In this document: piece by piece, positions 5,668 through 13,010 of the stretch
Numbering within the stretch: the first letter of the stretch is position 1
Layout: each line of letters starts with the position of its first letter
Virus record (IMG/VR): IMGVR_UViG_3300021962_000474
Span: 1 to 29,064 of that record
From: a virus
DNA: 29,064 bases
Strand: one strand, 5' to 3'
The notes under the pieces: model-generated
Databases searched by the model: none
What the model saw: only the letters and a program-made list of their open reading frames with translations
Told to the model about the DNA's origin: nothing
Position numbers and translations under genes: made by a program

Positions 5668-6423
5668 ATGACAAGAAAAAGAAGAACAACCGATCAACCA
5701 ATTGGCGTTGGCATGACTGCTAAACAAATGAAAAGAAAAAAACCAATTGGTTCTGAACTGATGCGAGAGATTGAACCTCTCACAGATAATCAAAAGGCTT
5801 TATTTGAAGCATATGATAAAGATCAAAATATCGTTGCTTATGGATGTGCTGGAACAGGTAAAACTTTCATCACACTTTATAATGCACTTTGCGATGTGTT
5901 AGATGAGAGATCTCCTTACGAAAAAATCTATATTGTTAGATCTTTAGTAGCAACAAGAGAGATTGGTTTTCTTCCTGGCGATCATGAAGATAAATCCTCA
6001 CTTTATCAGATTCCTTATAAGAATATGGTAAAGTATATGTTTAATATGCCAGATGATCCATCTTTTGAAATGCTTTATGCAAATCTAAAAACTCAAGGTA
6101 CGATTAGTTTTTGGAGCACTTCTTTTATTCGTGGAACTACTTTGGATAAAAGTATTATTATTGTAGATGAATTCCAGAATCTTAACTTTCATGAACTAGA
6201 TTCGATTATTACTCGTGTTGGTGAAGATTCTAAAATTATGTTTTGTGGTGATGCTACTCAATCTGATCTTCAAAAATCAAATGAGAAGAATGGTATTGTA
6301 GATTTTATGAAAATTCTTCGTATCATGCCTTCAATTGATATTATTGAATTTGGAGTTGAAGATATTGTTCGCTCTGGATTTGTCAAAGAATATATTTTAG
6401 CGAAGATGGAAGTTGGTGTATGA
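5668..6423 (+). CDS. phoH: PhoH-like P-loop ATPase
   Basis: A 251-residue PhoH-family protein. Walker A GCAGTGKT is at residues 59-66, Walker B IIIVDEFQN around 163-171 (Asp167, Glu168), and the sensor-type CGDATQSDL follows; this is the core of the PhoH ATPase/RNase domain. The N-terminal 35 residues are basic and probably disordered. PhoH is one of the most common auxiliary genes in marine phages; its role in infection is unsettled (RNA metabolism or phosphate stress have been suggested). The stop overlaps the start of the exonuclease gene (ATGA). Confidence 0.95.
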   Translation: MTRKRRTTDQPIGVGMTAKQMKRKKPIGSELMREIEPLTDNQKALFEAYDKDQNIVAYGCAGTGKTFITLYNALCDVLDERSPYEKIYIVRSLVATREIGFLPGDHEDKSSLYQIPYKNMVKYMFNMPDDPSFEMLYANLKTQGTISFWSTSFIRGTTLDKSIIIVDEFQNLNFHELDSIITRVGEDSKIMFCGDATQSDLQKSNEKNGIVDFMKILRIMPSIDIIEFGVEDIVRSGFVKEYILAKMEVGV

Positions 6424-7100
6424 GTTTTATTCATCATAATTTTTTAGGTGATATTGAATTAGAATGCAAAACAACAGAAAGCATTCGTCTCTATAATCTT
6501 CCTAATGGTAACTGGGTTCCTTCAATTACTTCAGTTACCTCATTCTATAATCGCCAGATCTTTGCGAAGTGGCGTGAACGTGTTGGACTTGAAGAAGCAA
6601 ACCGTATCACAAAGAAAGCGACAGCAAGAGGCACAGATTTTCACCAAGTATGTCAGGACTATCTTGAGAACAAAGAACTTAACTGGGATGATTATCAACC
6701 CCTGACAAAGTTCATGTTTTTTCATGCAAAACCTTATCTTGATAAGATAAATAACATACACGCAATTGAACGCACACTCTACTCAGAGTACCTTGGACTG
6801 GCAGGTAGAGTAGATTGTATCGCTGAATATGACGGCGAACTTGCAGTGATTGACTTCAAGACTTCAGAAAAAATTAAACCAGAAGAATGGATTGAAAACT
6901 ATTTCGTTCAAGAAACATTCTATGCTGCTGCATACTACGAACTCACTGATATTGTTCCCGTAAAACTCATCACCATTATGGTAACCCCTGGTGGTGAAGT
7001 AAAAATATTTGACAAAAGAAATAAAGGGGATTATATTAAGTTATTAGTTCGGTATATTAAAGAATTTGTACGTCACAATACTAGGCAAGATGGAGAATGA
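6420..7100 (+). CDS. PD-(D/E)XK exonuclease, RecB-like
   Basis: A 226-residue single-domain nuclease. The motifs of the RecB/lambda-exonuclease fold are visible: GTDFHQV around residues 71-77, Glu124 (YSEYLG), GRVD (129-132) and DFK (145-147), with the final helix QETFYAAAYY. These form the metal-binding catalytic centre. It begins in an ATGA overlap with phoH and ends overlapping the gp33-like gene, so it belongs to the replication and recombination block. It likely trims DNA ends for recombination or degrades host DNA; the exact substrate cannot be read from sequence. Confidence 0.88.
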   Translation: MSFIHHNFLGDIELECKTTESIRLYNLPNGNWVPSITSVTSFYNRQIFAKWRERVGLEEANRITKKATARGTDFHQVCQDYLENKELNWDDYQPLTKFMFFHAKPYLDKINNIHAIERTLYSEYLGLAGRVDCIAEYDGELAVIDFKTSEKIKPEEWIENYFVQETFYAAAYYELTDIVPVKLITIMVTPGGEVKIFDKRNKGDYIKLLVRYIKEFVRHNTRQDGE

Positions 7101-7347
7101 ATTAGAGAAGGTTCTAGAGAGCAAATTCTTTTGCCCATCAAGATTCGCACAGGAAATTGAAAAGTTAGTTCAGACAAATCCTGATATGAACTACATTGAT
7201 GCAATCATCCATTTCTGTGAGCAGAATAATATTGATGTGGAATCTGTTCCCAAACTGATTTCAAAACCACTGAAAGAGAAGATTAAGTACGAAGCAATGG
7301 AACTTAATTTTCTGAAGAAGACTTCCCGTGCTAAATTAATTTTTTAA
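7090..7347 (+). CDS. 33: Late transcription coactivator gp33-like, 85 aa
   Basis: A small helical protein with the pattern FAQEIEKLVQTNPDMNYIDA and IHFCEQNNIDVESVPKLISK, as in the gp33-type late promoter accessory proteins of cyanophages. In T4, gp33 bridges RNA polymerase and the sliding clamp at late promoters. The start at 7090 (MENELEKVLE) is chosen because it overlaps the exonuclease end only slightly; ATG 7066 lies deeper. The position next to gp59 and gp32 matches the T4 cluster 59-33-32. The family is short and divergent, so the call relies partly on context. Confidence 0.75.
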   Translation: MENELEKVLESKFFCPSRFAQEIEKLVQTNPDMNYIDAIIHFCEQNNIDVESVPKLISKPLKEKIKYEAMELNFLKKTSRAKLIF

Positions 7348-7402
7348 TCCATTTTTGATGGAAAAAATTTCCCGGCAAAAATTCCTTATATTACTTTTTT
7401 GA
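7348..7402 (+). repeat. Intergenic palindromic element, copy A
   Basis: This gap is nearly the same as the gap at 28053-28110. Shared blocks are TCCATTTTT, a G/A-rich palindrome centre ending AATTTCCCGG, AAAAATTC and ACTTTTTT, placed between a stop codon and an ATG. Here it precedes the gp59 gene, for which no ordinary ribosome binding site is visible. Confidence 0.75.
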
Positions 7403-7999
7403 ATGATGCCTTTTGATGCATATAAACAATATCTTGCGCTGAAGAATCACTTCACAAAAGATTCCTATGACTATCACAAATACTGTGGTAAAAGTCGTGC
7501 GACAGTTCAATCATTCTATAAACGTAAAGATAGAATGTGGTTTGAGAAAGTTGCACGGCAGAAGTCAGATCAAGAAGTTGTAGAATTTTTTGTTGCTAAC
7601 TTTGTCTCTTGTCCTGATCCAGAAACACTCTGGATTGGTGAGATGATAAAGGAAGGTGAAGGAAGATATCAACAGTGGCAAAAGAAAATTCAATCACTTT
7701 CCTATGTCTTCAAAGAAGAAACGCAACAACTCTTTGAAGAACATAAGTTTGAAGATGTATTCAACTGTTCCAAAGGACATCCGCCCATTCTTAAAAAGTT
7801 CCTGAGCGGGAAAATTAGCCTAGAAACTATGGTGATTTACGATAGAATATTCCTGTACGGGAATACGTTTGATAAGAAACTCAAGGACCCAGTGTGGGAA
7901 ACCGTAAGTCGCAAAATTAAAAAGTATAACCCGTTTCTAAATATTGATGTATTCCGTTATCGTAAAATTTTGAAGGAAGTTATTTTAGGGGACGCATGA
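7403..7999 (+). CDS. 59: Helicase loader gp59
   Basis: A 198-residue basic protein matching the gp59 helicase assembly factor, which loads the gp41 helicase onto gp32-coated forked DNA. The start (PFDAYKQYLALKNHFTKDSY) with DYHKYCGKSRATVQSFYKRK is typical of the N-terminal HMG-like domain; the C-terminal helical domain includes LSGKISLETMVIYDRIF and the end FRYRKILKEVIL. The normal T4 size is 217 residues. Either of two adjacent ATGs could start it. It is preceded by the repeated palindromic element rather than a clear Shine-Dalgarno sequence and overlaps the next gene by four bases. Confidence 0.9.
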   Translation: MMPFDAYKQYLALKNHFTKDSYDYHKYCGKSRATVQSFYKRKDRMWFEKVARQKSDQEVVEFFVANFVSCPDPETLWIGEMIKEGEGRYQQWQKKIQSLSYVFKEETQQLFEEHKFEDVFNCSKGHPPILKKFLSGKISLETMVIYDRIFLYGNTFDKKLKDPVWETVSRKIKKYNPFLNIDVFRYRKILKEVILGDA

Positions 8000-8340
8000 G
8001 TTTTTTTGATTCCGAATTTGTTCGTGCAGAGATGACTGAAATCTCTGAACTACAAGAAGAAATTTATGGAAGTGTTTTTAAGTTTCCTTCAATGACGAAG
8101 GAGGATAAGATTCGCCATGTAGACCTTCTTGAAAAACTATTGAGCAAGCAACAGGTTTTGTATACTCGCATGAGTCTGTCTGATGATCCTGAAGCGCAGG
8201 AAATGAAAGAACGTATTTCAGATTCCGCTAGAATGATGGGACTTCCTCCTGGTGTTGACATGAATGTTATTTTTTCTAACATGACTAAAATGCTGGAAGT
8301 GATGAAGCAACAGATTGACAAGACAGGTTCCGACCTGTAG
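7996..8340 (+). CDS. DUF1825-like protein, 114 aa
   Basis: The N-terminus SFFDSEFVRAEMTEISELQE and the helix pair that follows (MTKEDKIRHVDLLEKLLSKQ, then MSLSDDPEAQEMKER) resemble DUF1825, a family of small helical proteins otherwise typical of cyanobacteria. Near the C-terminus GLPPGVDMNVIFSNMTKMLE also fits the family layout. The function is unknown. It starts in an ATGA overlap with gp59 and sits where T4 has gp33/dsbA, between gp59 and gp32, suggesting a replication or transcription partner role. Confidence 0.75.
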   Translation: MSFFDSEFVRAEMTEISELQEEIYGSVFKFPSMTKEDKIRHVDLLEKLLSKQQVLYTRMSLSDDPEAQEMKERISDSARMMGLPPGVDMNVIFSNMTKMLEVMKQQIDKTGSDL

Positions 8341-8390
8341 AATAACGAAGTACACAAAAGCCAAATCCGTACACAATCCGAGGTAATCTA

Positions 8391-9326
8391 ATGTCTTTTA
8401 ACGATCTCAAAAAGCAATCTTCTCTTGGTTCGCTCACTGCGAAACTGGTAAAAGAAGTAGAGAAGATGAGTACAACTTCTAGTGGCGCAGATGAGCGTCT
8501 CTGGAAACCCGAAATGGATAAAACTGGCAATGGTTTCGCAGTTATCCGTTTCCTCCCTGCCCCCGAAGGCGAAGAACTTCCCTGGGCAAAAATGTATTCC
8601 CATGCCTTCCAAGGTCCTGGTGGTTGGTACATCGAGAACTCTCTGACTACTATTGGACAGAAAGATCCGCTGGGTGAATATAACCGTGAACTGTGGAACA
8701 CGGGCACAGAATCAAACAAAGAAACTGTGCGTAAGCAAAAGCGTAAACTGTCTTACTATAGCAATATCTACGTTGTAAAAGATCCCGCAAATCCTGCCAA
8801 CGAAGGTAAAGTCTTCCTGTTCAAGTACGGCAAGAAGATTTTTGATAAGGTTATGGAAGCAATGCAACCTGAGTTTGAGGATGAAACCCCTATCAATCCT
8901 TTTGACTTCTGGGCAGGTGCTAACTTCAAACTGAAGATTGTGAAGAAGGATGGTTATTGGAACTATGATAAGTCTGAGTTTGGTTCCGTTGAACCTCTTC
9001 TGGATGATGATGATGCTCTGGAAGCAATCTGGAAGAAAGAGTATTCTCTTTCAGCAGTAACTGCTCCCGATCAGTTCAAATCCTATGAAGAACTTGAGAA
9101 GCGTCTGCAGTATGTTCTTGGACAGAAAGGCACTCCTCGCATGTCTTCTGTTGAAGAAGAAACCGAATACGACAACTACACTGAAAGCAAAGAAAGTGCT
9201 GTTGTAAAGGAACTAGAAGAGTCTTATGCTCGTTCCAAATCTCCTGTGCTTCCTAAAGTGACTCAGGAAACTGATGAGGATGAGGATGATGCTCTAGCAT
9301 ATTTTTCTCGTTTAGCCAACGACTAA
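8391..9326 (+). CDS. 32: Single-stranded DNA binding protein gp32
   Basis: The 311-residue T4-type SSB coats replication and recombination intermediates. The N-terminal basic cooperativity region includes a LAST-like motif (SLTAKL, about 14-19); the OB core runs from about 38 to 235 (GNGFAVIRFLPAPEGEELPW, then YYSNIYVVKDPANP); the C-terminus is acidic (ETDEDEDD) for partner contact and ends in AYFSRLAND. The protein has no cysteine, so the His-Cys3 zinc site of T4 gp32 is absent although the surrounding segment is kept. GAGG upstream serves as ribosome binding site. A terminator follows. Confidence 0.96.
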   Translation: MSFNDLKKQSSLGSLTAKLVKEVEKMSTTSSGADERLWKPEMDKTGNGFAVIRFLPAPEGEELPWAKMYSHAFQGPGGWYIENSLTTIGQKDPLGEYNRELWNTGTESNKETVRKQKRKLSYYSNIYVVKDPANPANEGKVFLFKYGKKIFDKVMEAMQPEFEDETPINPFDFWAGANFKLKIVKKDGYWNYDKSEFGSVEPLLDDDDALEAIWKKEYSLSAVTAPDQFKSYEELEKRLQYVLGQKGTPRMSSVEEETEYDNYTESKESAVVKELEESYARSKSPVLPKVTQETDEDEDDALAYFSRLAND

Positions 9327-9358
9327 ATAGATAAACCTGTAAGTCGCATTATAGGTGG

Positions 9359-9385
9359 AAAGGGTGCTTTCGGGCACCTTTTCTT
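9359..9385 (+). terminator. Rho-independent terminator after gp32
   Basis: Stem AAAGGGTGC (9359-9367) with GCACCTTTT (9374-9382), nine pairs including one G-T, followed by a short T-rich tract. It ends the replication operon. Confidence 0.9.
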
Positions 9386-9386
9386 G

Positions 9387-9394
9387 TATAAATA
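9387..9394 (+). promoter_or_regulatory. T4-type late promoter
   Basis: TATAAATA is an exact match to the T4 late -10 consensus, just after a terminator and 26 bases before the start of the homing-endonuclease-like gene, which lacks another promoter. Confidence 0.7.
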
Positions 9395-9419
9395 CTACTG
9401 CGACTTACAGAGTAGAACT

Positions 9420-10031
9420 ATGGAACTCAAAGAGTATCACTATGTCTATTATTCCTATGAGGAATATGGTAGAGGATATTTTGGTAGTAGAACTTGTAAA
9501 TGTCTTCCAGAAGAAGATGTAAAATATTTTGGTTCTTATAGTGATAATACATTCAATCCAACTCAAAAAATAATATTGAAGAGTGATTATTTTACAAGAG
9601 AAGAGGCATATGATGATGAGATTATTTTACAACAATATTATAAAGTAGTAGAGAATACTCATTTTGCAAATAAAGCATATCAAACTACAAGTAAATTTTT
9701 CTATATTCCTACTAAAAATTCTTCTAAAAAAAGAAAATCAATGTCGCAAGAACAAAAAAATAAACTGAGTGATATTGCTAAAGGTAGAAAAATGAGTGAA
9801 GAGCAAAAACAAAAAATATCTGAATCTAACAGAAATAAAAAAGTTAGTGAAGAGACTAGAAAAAAAATGAGTGATTCTGCTAAAAAAAGAATTTATAAAA
9901 ATAAAGAGGAATGGATAGAAAAAATAAAAAGAGGTAGGAAAGGACAATCTTCTTGGAATAAAGGAGTTCCGCATAAAAAAGAAACTAAACAAAAGATATC
10001 AAAGACTTTAAAGTCTAAGAATAAAGTCTAA
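9420..10031 (+). CDS. GIY-YIG-like homing endonuclease with NUMOD3 repeats, 203 aa
   Basis: The N-terminal 90 residues carry a divergent GIY-YIG core: VYYSYE, then GRGYFGSR (the YIG strand and its following Arg) and, further on, FTREEAYDDEIIL with a candidate catalytic Glu. From about residue 105, three or four NUMOD3-type DNA-binding repeats follow (MSQEQKNKLSDIAKGRKM, MSEEQKQKISESN, VSEETRKKMSDSAKKR, KKETKQKISK). Such free-standing enzymes spread by cutting alleles that lack them. The start at 9420 is chosen because the upstream frame runs through the terminator. It is more AT-rich than its neighbours and its end overlaps the convergent gp53 gene by 17 bases. Confidence 0.85.
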   Translation: MELKEYHYVYYSYEEYGRGYFGSRTCKCLPEEDVKYFGSYSDNTFNPTQKIILKSDYFTREEAYDDEIILQQYYKVVENTHFANKAYQTTSKFFYIPTKNSSKKRKSMSQEQKNKLSDIAKGRKMSEEQKQKISESNRNKKVSEETRKKMSDSAKKRIYKNKEEWIEKIKRGRKGQSSWNKGVPHKKETKQKISKTLKSKNKV

Positions 10032-10683
10032 TATTTTCCGCTCTTTTTAGATTTTCTGAGACATATTGAGTGGAACCCTCTTTATATGGCATGATTTCAT
10101 CCATATCATTTAATACAAGATTTAGATAAGTTCCTTTGAGAACGAAGATATTTCTTTTATCATTCTCGATTTTGCTTTCATAATCGTAGTTTGTTATTGG
10201 AACTGTGATGTTTGTTTTTGTTACATAAGCTCCTAAGTTAGAATCATAAAATTCAACACTATAATTAGAATCTACGATTAATTTTGCAGGAACAATTATT
10301 GTTCCTAAACTATCTGTAACTTGAATTGTCTCATAATGATGAACTCCAAAAATATTTTCATCTGAACCATACTTATTGTTAAGAAAGTTTTGAAAAGAAT
10401 CTTGAGACAAAGGCCATTCTGTTTGTACATTCAAAATATTATTTGAAAGTAAGATTAACCAATCTAAAGTTTCATCACCGTAAACTTCGAAGGCAACATT
10501 ATCAGGACGATCATCCCCAACAATTTGGTACTTGGTGAAAAAAGTTAAGTCGCCAAAAATATCATCACGAAGTTTTCCTCTTTTAAAAAGATTCTTAACA
10601 GTTCTGTACTCTGATATATTTTTTGTATCAGCAGTTCTGCTGACGTACTCAAAGTCTGGAACTTGGCGGAAGTATGTTGGCAT
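10015..10683 (-). CDS. 53: Baseplate wedge protein gp53
   Basis: A 222-residue protein matching T4 gp53, which joins baseplate wedges to each other. The N-terminus is characteristic (YFRQVPDFEYVSR, then NLFKRGKLRDDIF and YQIVGDDRPDNVAFEVYGDE), followed by DWLILLSNNILNVQTEWPLS, the strongest family signature. T4 gp53 is about 196 residues. It is the last gene of the minus-strand block, one base after the gp48 stop, and converges with the homing endonuclease gene. Confidence 0.9.
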   Translation of the reverse strand: MPTYFRQVPDFEYVSRTADTKNISEYRTVKNLFKRGKLRDDIFGDLTFFTKYQIVGDDRPDNVAFEVYGDETLDWLILLSNNILNVQTEWPLSQDSFQNFLNNKYGSDENIFGVHHYETIQVTDSLGTIIVPAKLIVDSNYSVEFYDSNLGAYVTKTNITVPITNYDYESKIENDKRNIFVLKGTYLNLVLNDMDEIMPYKEGSTQYVSENLKRAENIRLYS

Positions 10684-10684
10684 C

Positions 10685-12085
10685 TTAGTAACCTATATTA
10701 TCAGCTGTTAAGTCGTTGGCAGGATCATTGTAGTCATTTTCGTAAATTGGTTCAAGTTCACTGAACCTTAAAGAAATCTGATAAGATGTCATCGTTCTTG
10801 CATCATCATTGAATGTCATATAAGTTCCATCTGGAGTGTAGTCAACATCGCAACTTAATAATGCACAGGATTTAATTCTATTAATCGATGGATGAGTAAT
10901 AAGGTTTCCTTGCTTATCATAAGAAAGATATTTAATATCAAAAATATTTGGTGATTGTAAGAAAACGTTTGACTCAGTGGCTTTCACTGACATTCCTTGT
11001 TTAAAGAAACGAATAATTTTTCTTACTGCAGTTGCTTCTGATGCATCTCTTGGAGAAAGTTTGAAAGTAAATCCAAAAGGACGCAAAGAAGGTCCATTAA
11101 AAAGTAACTCTAAATTTGGATTTAGAACAGCTCCAGTAGCTCTAGACAATAAACCTTGAGCTCCTACTGCTTCTTGAGCAAAATATAATCTCATTGCTTG
11201 CTGAACAGCAGTTGGGTTTTCTCCAGTTCCTCTGAGGAGTTGAGACACTTTTCCTAAAATATTACCAACATTTTGTCCTAGTTGTTGTGTATCACTGCTG
11301 GTAATAAATTTAAAAGATGCTGCGGCTCCAAATGCTTGAATTGCATTTAATGTTCCCCCACTCCAATCAACAGTATTGTTATCTGAAATTGAAGGTTGAA
11401 TTGGCAAATAAACAGCACCTTTTATGTTTTTTGTAGTTCTTTTTTCTATAGTTTTTTTATTGGAATCAATTCTTGGATTTATTGTGCTACCTTCTTGTCT
11501 TTTCATCGTAAATACAATACGATCCTGCTTATTAGACGCTAAATCTGTAGGATAATAAAGAGGTGGACCATAATCATCTCTCACTCCCTTTGATGGTATG
11601 GATATATTAATTGGTGATGCGTTTTGTACTGCGTCTTCAACATTTTGAGTGGTTATCGTTGCATCATCTGGTGGTGGCGGCGGTGGTGGAGATTGAGGTC
11701 CTATTTTCGTGTTGGGATTTAGTTGATTATATCTATTAAGTGATACAGACAAATTGGTCTGCATAGCATCTTTAATTAATTTAGTTGTATTATCAGTATA
11801 TCCACTTATCCCAAAGTCATTTGCAATTTGTTGAATTGAATTATATTGTATCTTATTTCCTGCGCCATCATCGTATTGATATGTTATTTTTCCATCAGTT
11901 CTAACAGCATAACTAAGCTTTTTTACAATAGGATCAGTTGATTCTGAATCAACCCTAATATATCCTGTTTTGTTCGTTGCGGTTATTGTTGTTAACGCAT
12001 TATTTCCATTAGAATTTTTGTATGTATTATTTACATACATTTCTTCGTTTTCAAGTGTCGTACTATTTACATTCCAGAAAGGCAT
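10685..12085 (-). CDS. 48: Baseplate tail tube cap gp48
   Basis: A 466-residue structural protein similar to cyanophage gp48, which sits on the hub and begins tail tube polymerisation. The C-terminal half holds the family signature: LNPNLELLFNGPSLRPFGFT, then FKLSPRDASEATAVRKIIRF and FLQSPNIFDIKYL. The N-terminal third is polar and includes a run of seven prolines at residues 133-139, an apparent linker. T4 gp48 is shorter (about 364), so the N-terminal extension is a cyanophage feature. GGGGAGG upstream is a strong ribosome binding site. It is followed directly by gp53, as expected for cooperating baseplate proteins. Confidence 0.9.
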   Translation of the reverse strand: MPFWNVNSTTLENEEMYVNNTYKNSNGNNALTTITATNKTGYIRVDSESTDPIVKKLSYAVRTDGKITYQYDDGAGNKIQYNSIQQIANDFGISGYTDNTTKLIKDAMQTNLSVSLNRYNQLNPNTKIGPQSPPPPPPPDDATITTQNVEDAVQNASPINISIPSKGVRDDYGPPLYYPTDLASNKQDRIVFTMKRQEGSTINPRIDSNKKTIEKRTTKNIKGAVYLPIQPSISDNNTVDWSGGTLNAIQAFGAAASFKFITSSDTQQLGQNVGNILGKVSQLLRGTGENPTAVQQAMRLYFAQEAVGAQGLLSRATGAVLNPNLELLFNGPSLRPFGFTFKLSPRDASEATAVRKIIRFFKQGMSVKATESNVFLQSPNIFDIKYLSYDKQGNLITHPSINRIKSCALLSCDVDYTPDGTYMTFNDDARTMTSYQISLRFSELEPIYENDYNDPANDLTADNIGY

Positions 12086-12147
12086 CAGAAATCCTCCCCA
12101 ACTACAAGAGGATTAATCATCTCAATTTTTTGTAGAGAATGAGACAT
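12085..12147 (-). CDS. Possible 20-aa leader peptide before gp48
   Basis: A 20-codon frame (MSHSLQKIEMINPLVVGEDF) ends exactly on the gp48 start (TGATG overlap), filling the gap after a late-promoter-like sequence. Upstream there is no clear ribosome binding site. Translational coupling to gp48 is possible; chance is equally possible. Confidence 0.35.
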   Translation of the reverse strand: MSHSLQKIEMINPLVVGEDF

Positions 12148-12165
12148 TTATTGATACTTTTTACT

Positions 12166-12173
12166 TATTTATC
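12166..12173 (-). promoter_or_regulatory. Possible late promoter for gp48-gp53
   Basis: On the minus strand this reads GATAAATA, seven of eight to the T4 late consensus, about 80 bases before the gp48 start and right at the end of the upstream gene. Confidence 0.45.
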
Positions 12174-12558
12174 CAGGTACTGTACGAAAATAAGCATATC
12201 CAATGTCACGTAAATCATTGATTTCACTTTGACGAACAATATGTAATTGTCCTGCAACTTCATTCCAAGTATAGTTTCTCATGGTTCCCCAGTGAAAATT
12301 AAGTCCACGAAATCCCCATCTCTCTACGCTCATACAAGCAATCAATGGATGTTGATCGTATTTTAATCTTGGAGTTTTTGCATTGTATATAAAGGTATAA
12401 TAATTTCCAACATCAGGAACAATTTCGATATCTTTCAATGTATCGATAATCAATACCATCATCTCCTCAGGATCATCCATCCCTTTAAGAGTTTGTTTTA
12501 TTCTTTTAATTCTATTAGTTCCAACAAGTTTTGTATATTGTCCAAAACCTTCTGCCAT
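12169..12558 (-). CDS. Conserved-type cyanophage protein, 129 aa
   Basis: A basic N-terminal helix region (YTKLVGTNRIKRIKQTLKGM) precedes a compact aromatic domain (VGNYYTFIYNAKTPRLKYDQ, then SVERWGFRGLNFHWGTMRNY) and a final segment ending FRTVPG. I do not recognise the family. It starts in a TAATG overlap with gp4 and lies in the late baseplate/head block, so a virion or virion-assembly role is likely by context only. The high content of Trp and Tyr suggests a well-folded domain. Confidence 0.75.
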   Translation of the reverse strand: MAEGFGQYTKLVGTNRIKRIKQTLKGMDDPEEMMVLIIDTLKDIEIVPDVGNYYTFIYNAKTPRLKYDQHPLIACMSVERWGFRGLNFHWGTMRNYTWNEVAGQLHIVRQSEINDLRDIGYAYFRTVPG

Positions 12559-13010
12559 TACTTGATACCTAACTCGTCTTCTGTGATAACTTTAAACTGT
12601 ATCATTCTATCATCACACCATTCTTGAATTGATTTCCATTTGGATTGATTGACGATATAAGTATTTACTTCATTGATGAGGGTTTTATTTTTTTTATTGC
12701 CTGGTACTGGAGGCATAGTTTGTTTTTTTGGTTTTATTTCTATGACATATTTTTGTATGTTTCCCCCATCTTCTAATACTTCAATAATAAAATCTGGAAA
12801 ATATCTACAAATCCTTTGTTTGACTGGATTATAATATGGAATGCAAAATTCTTCCGAACCATAACGAAGTATATTGGGAGATCTATCACACCATTGCATA
12901 AACTTAAGTTCCCATCCACTACGATATACTATGTTTTGTGGATCTCCAATATATTTTTTTGGATTTCTTGGGTGAAAATATCCTTGATGATATTTTGAAT
13001 CACGTGGCAT
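12558..13010 (-). CDS. 4: Head completion protein gp4
   Basis: A 150-residue protein, the same size as T4 gp4 (gp50/65), which completes DNA-filled heads before tail joining. The fold is that of a small PD-(D/E)XK nuclease: YRSGWELKFMQW (Glu34), YFPDFIIE (Asp73) and VIEIKPKKQ (Glu91, Lys93) supply the catalytic-type residues. The start at 13010 (MPRDSKYHQG) agrees with the family; a longer in-frame ATG at 13043 would add eleven residues that overlap the upstream homing-endonuclease fragment. It heads the original minus-strand operon. Confidence 0.88.
   Translation of the reverse strand: MPRDSKYHQGYFHPRNPKKYIGDPQNIVYRSGWELKFMQWCDRSPNILRYGSEEFCIPYYNPVKQRICRYFPDFIIEVLEDGGNIQKYVIEIKPKKQTMPPVPGNKKNKTLINEVNTYIVNQSKWKSIQEWCDDRMIQFKVITEDELGIK

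Larger units (their letters stand above)
9337..9410. repeat. 12-bp perfect inverted repeat around terminator and late promoter
   Basis: CTGTAAGTCGCA (9337-9348) and its exact reverse complement TGCGACTTACAG (9399-9410) flank the gp32 terminator and the late promoter. In a read-through RNA they would close a large hairpin; as DNA they could be a binding or insertion site for the adjacent homing endonuclease. Confidence 0.8.

Noticed and set aside
8285-8719. Long antisense open frame over gp32
   Set aside because: It is antisense to a certain gene, has no ribosome binding site and no recognisable domain; an open frame caused by gp32 codon usage.
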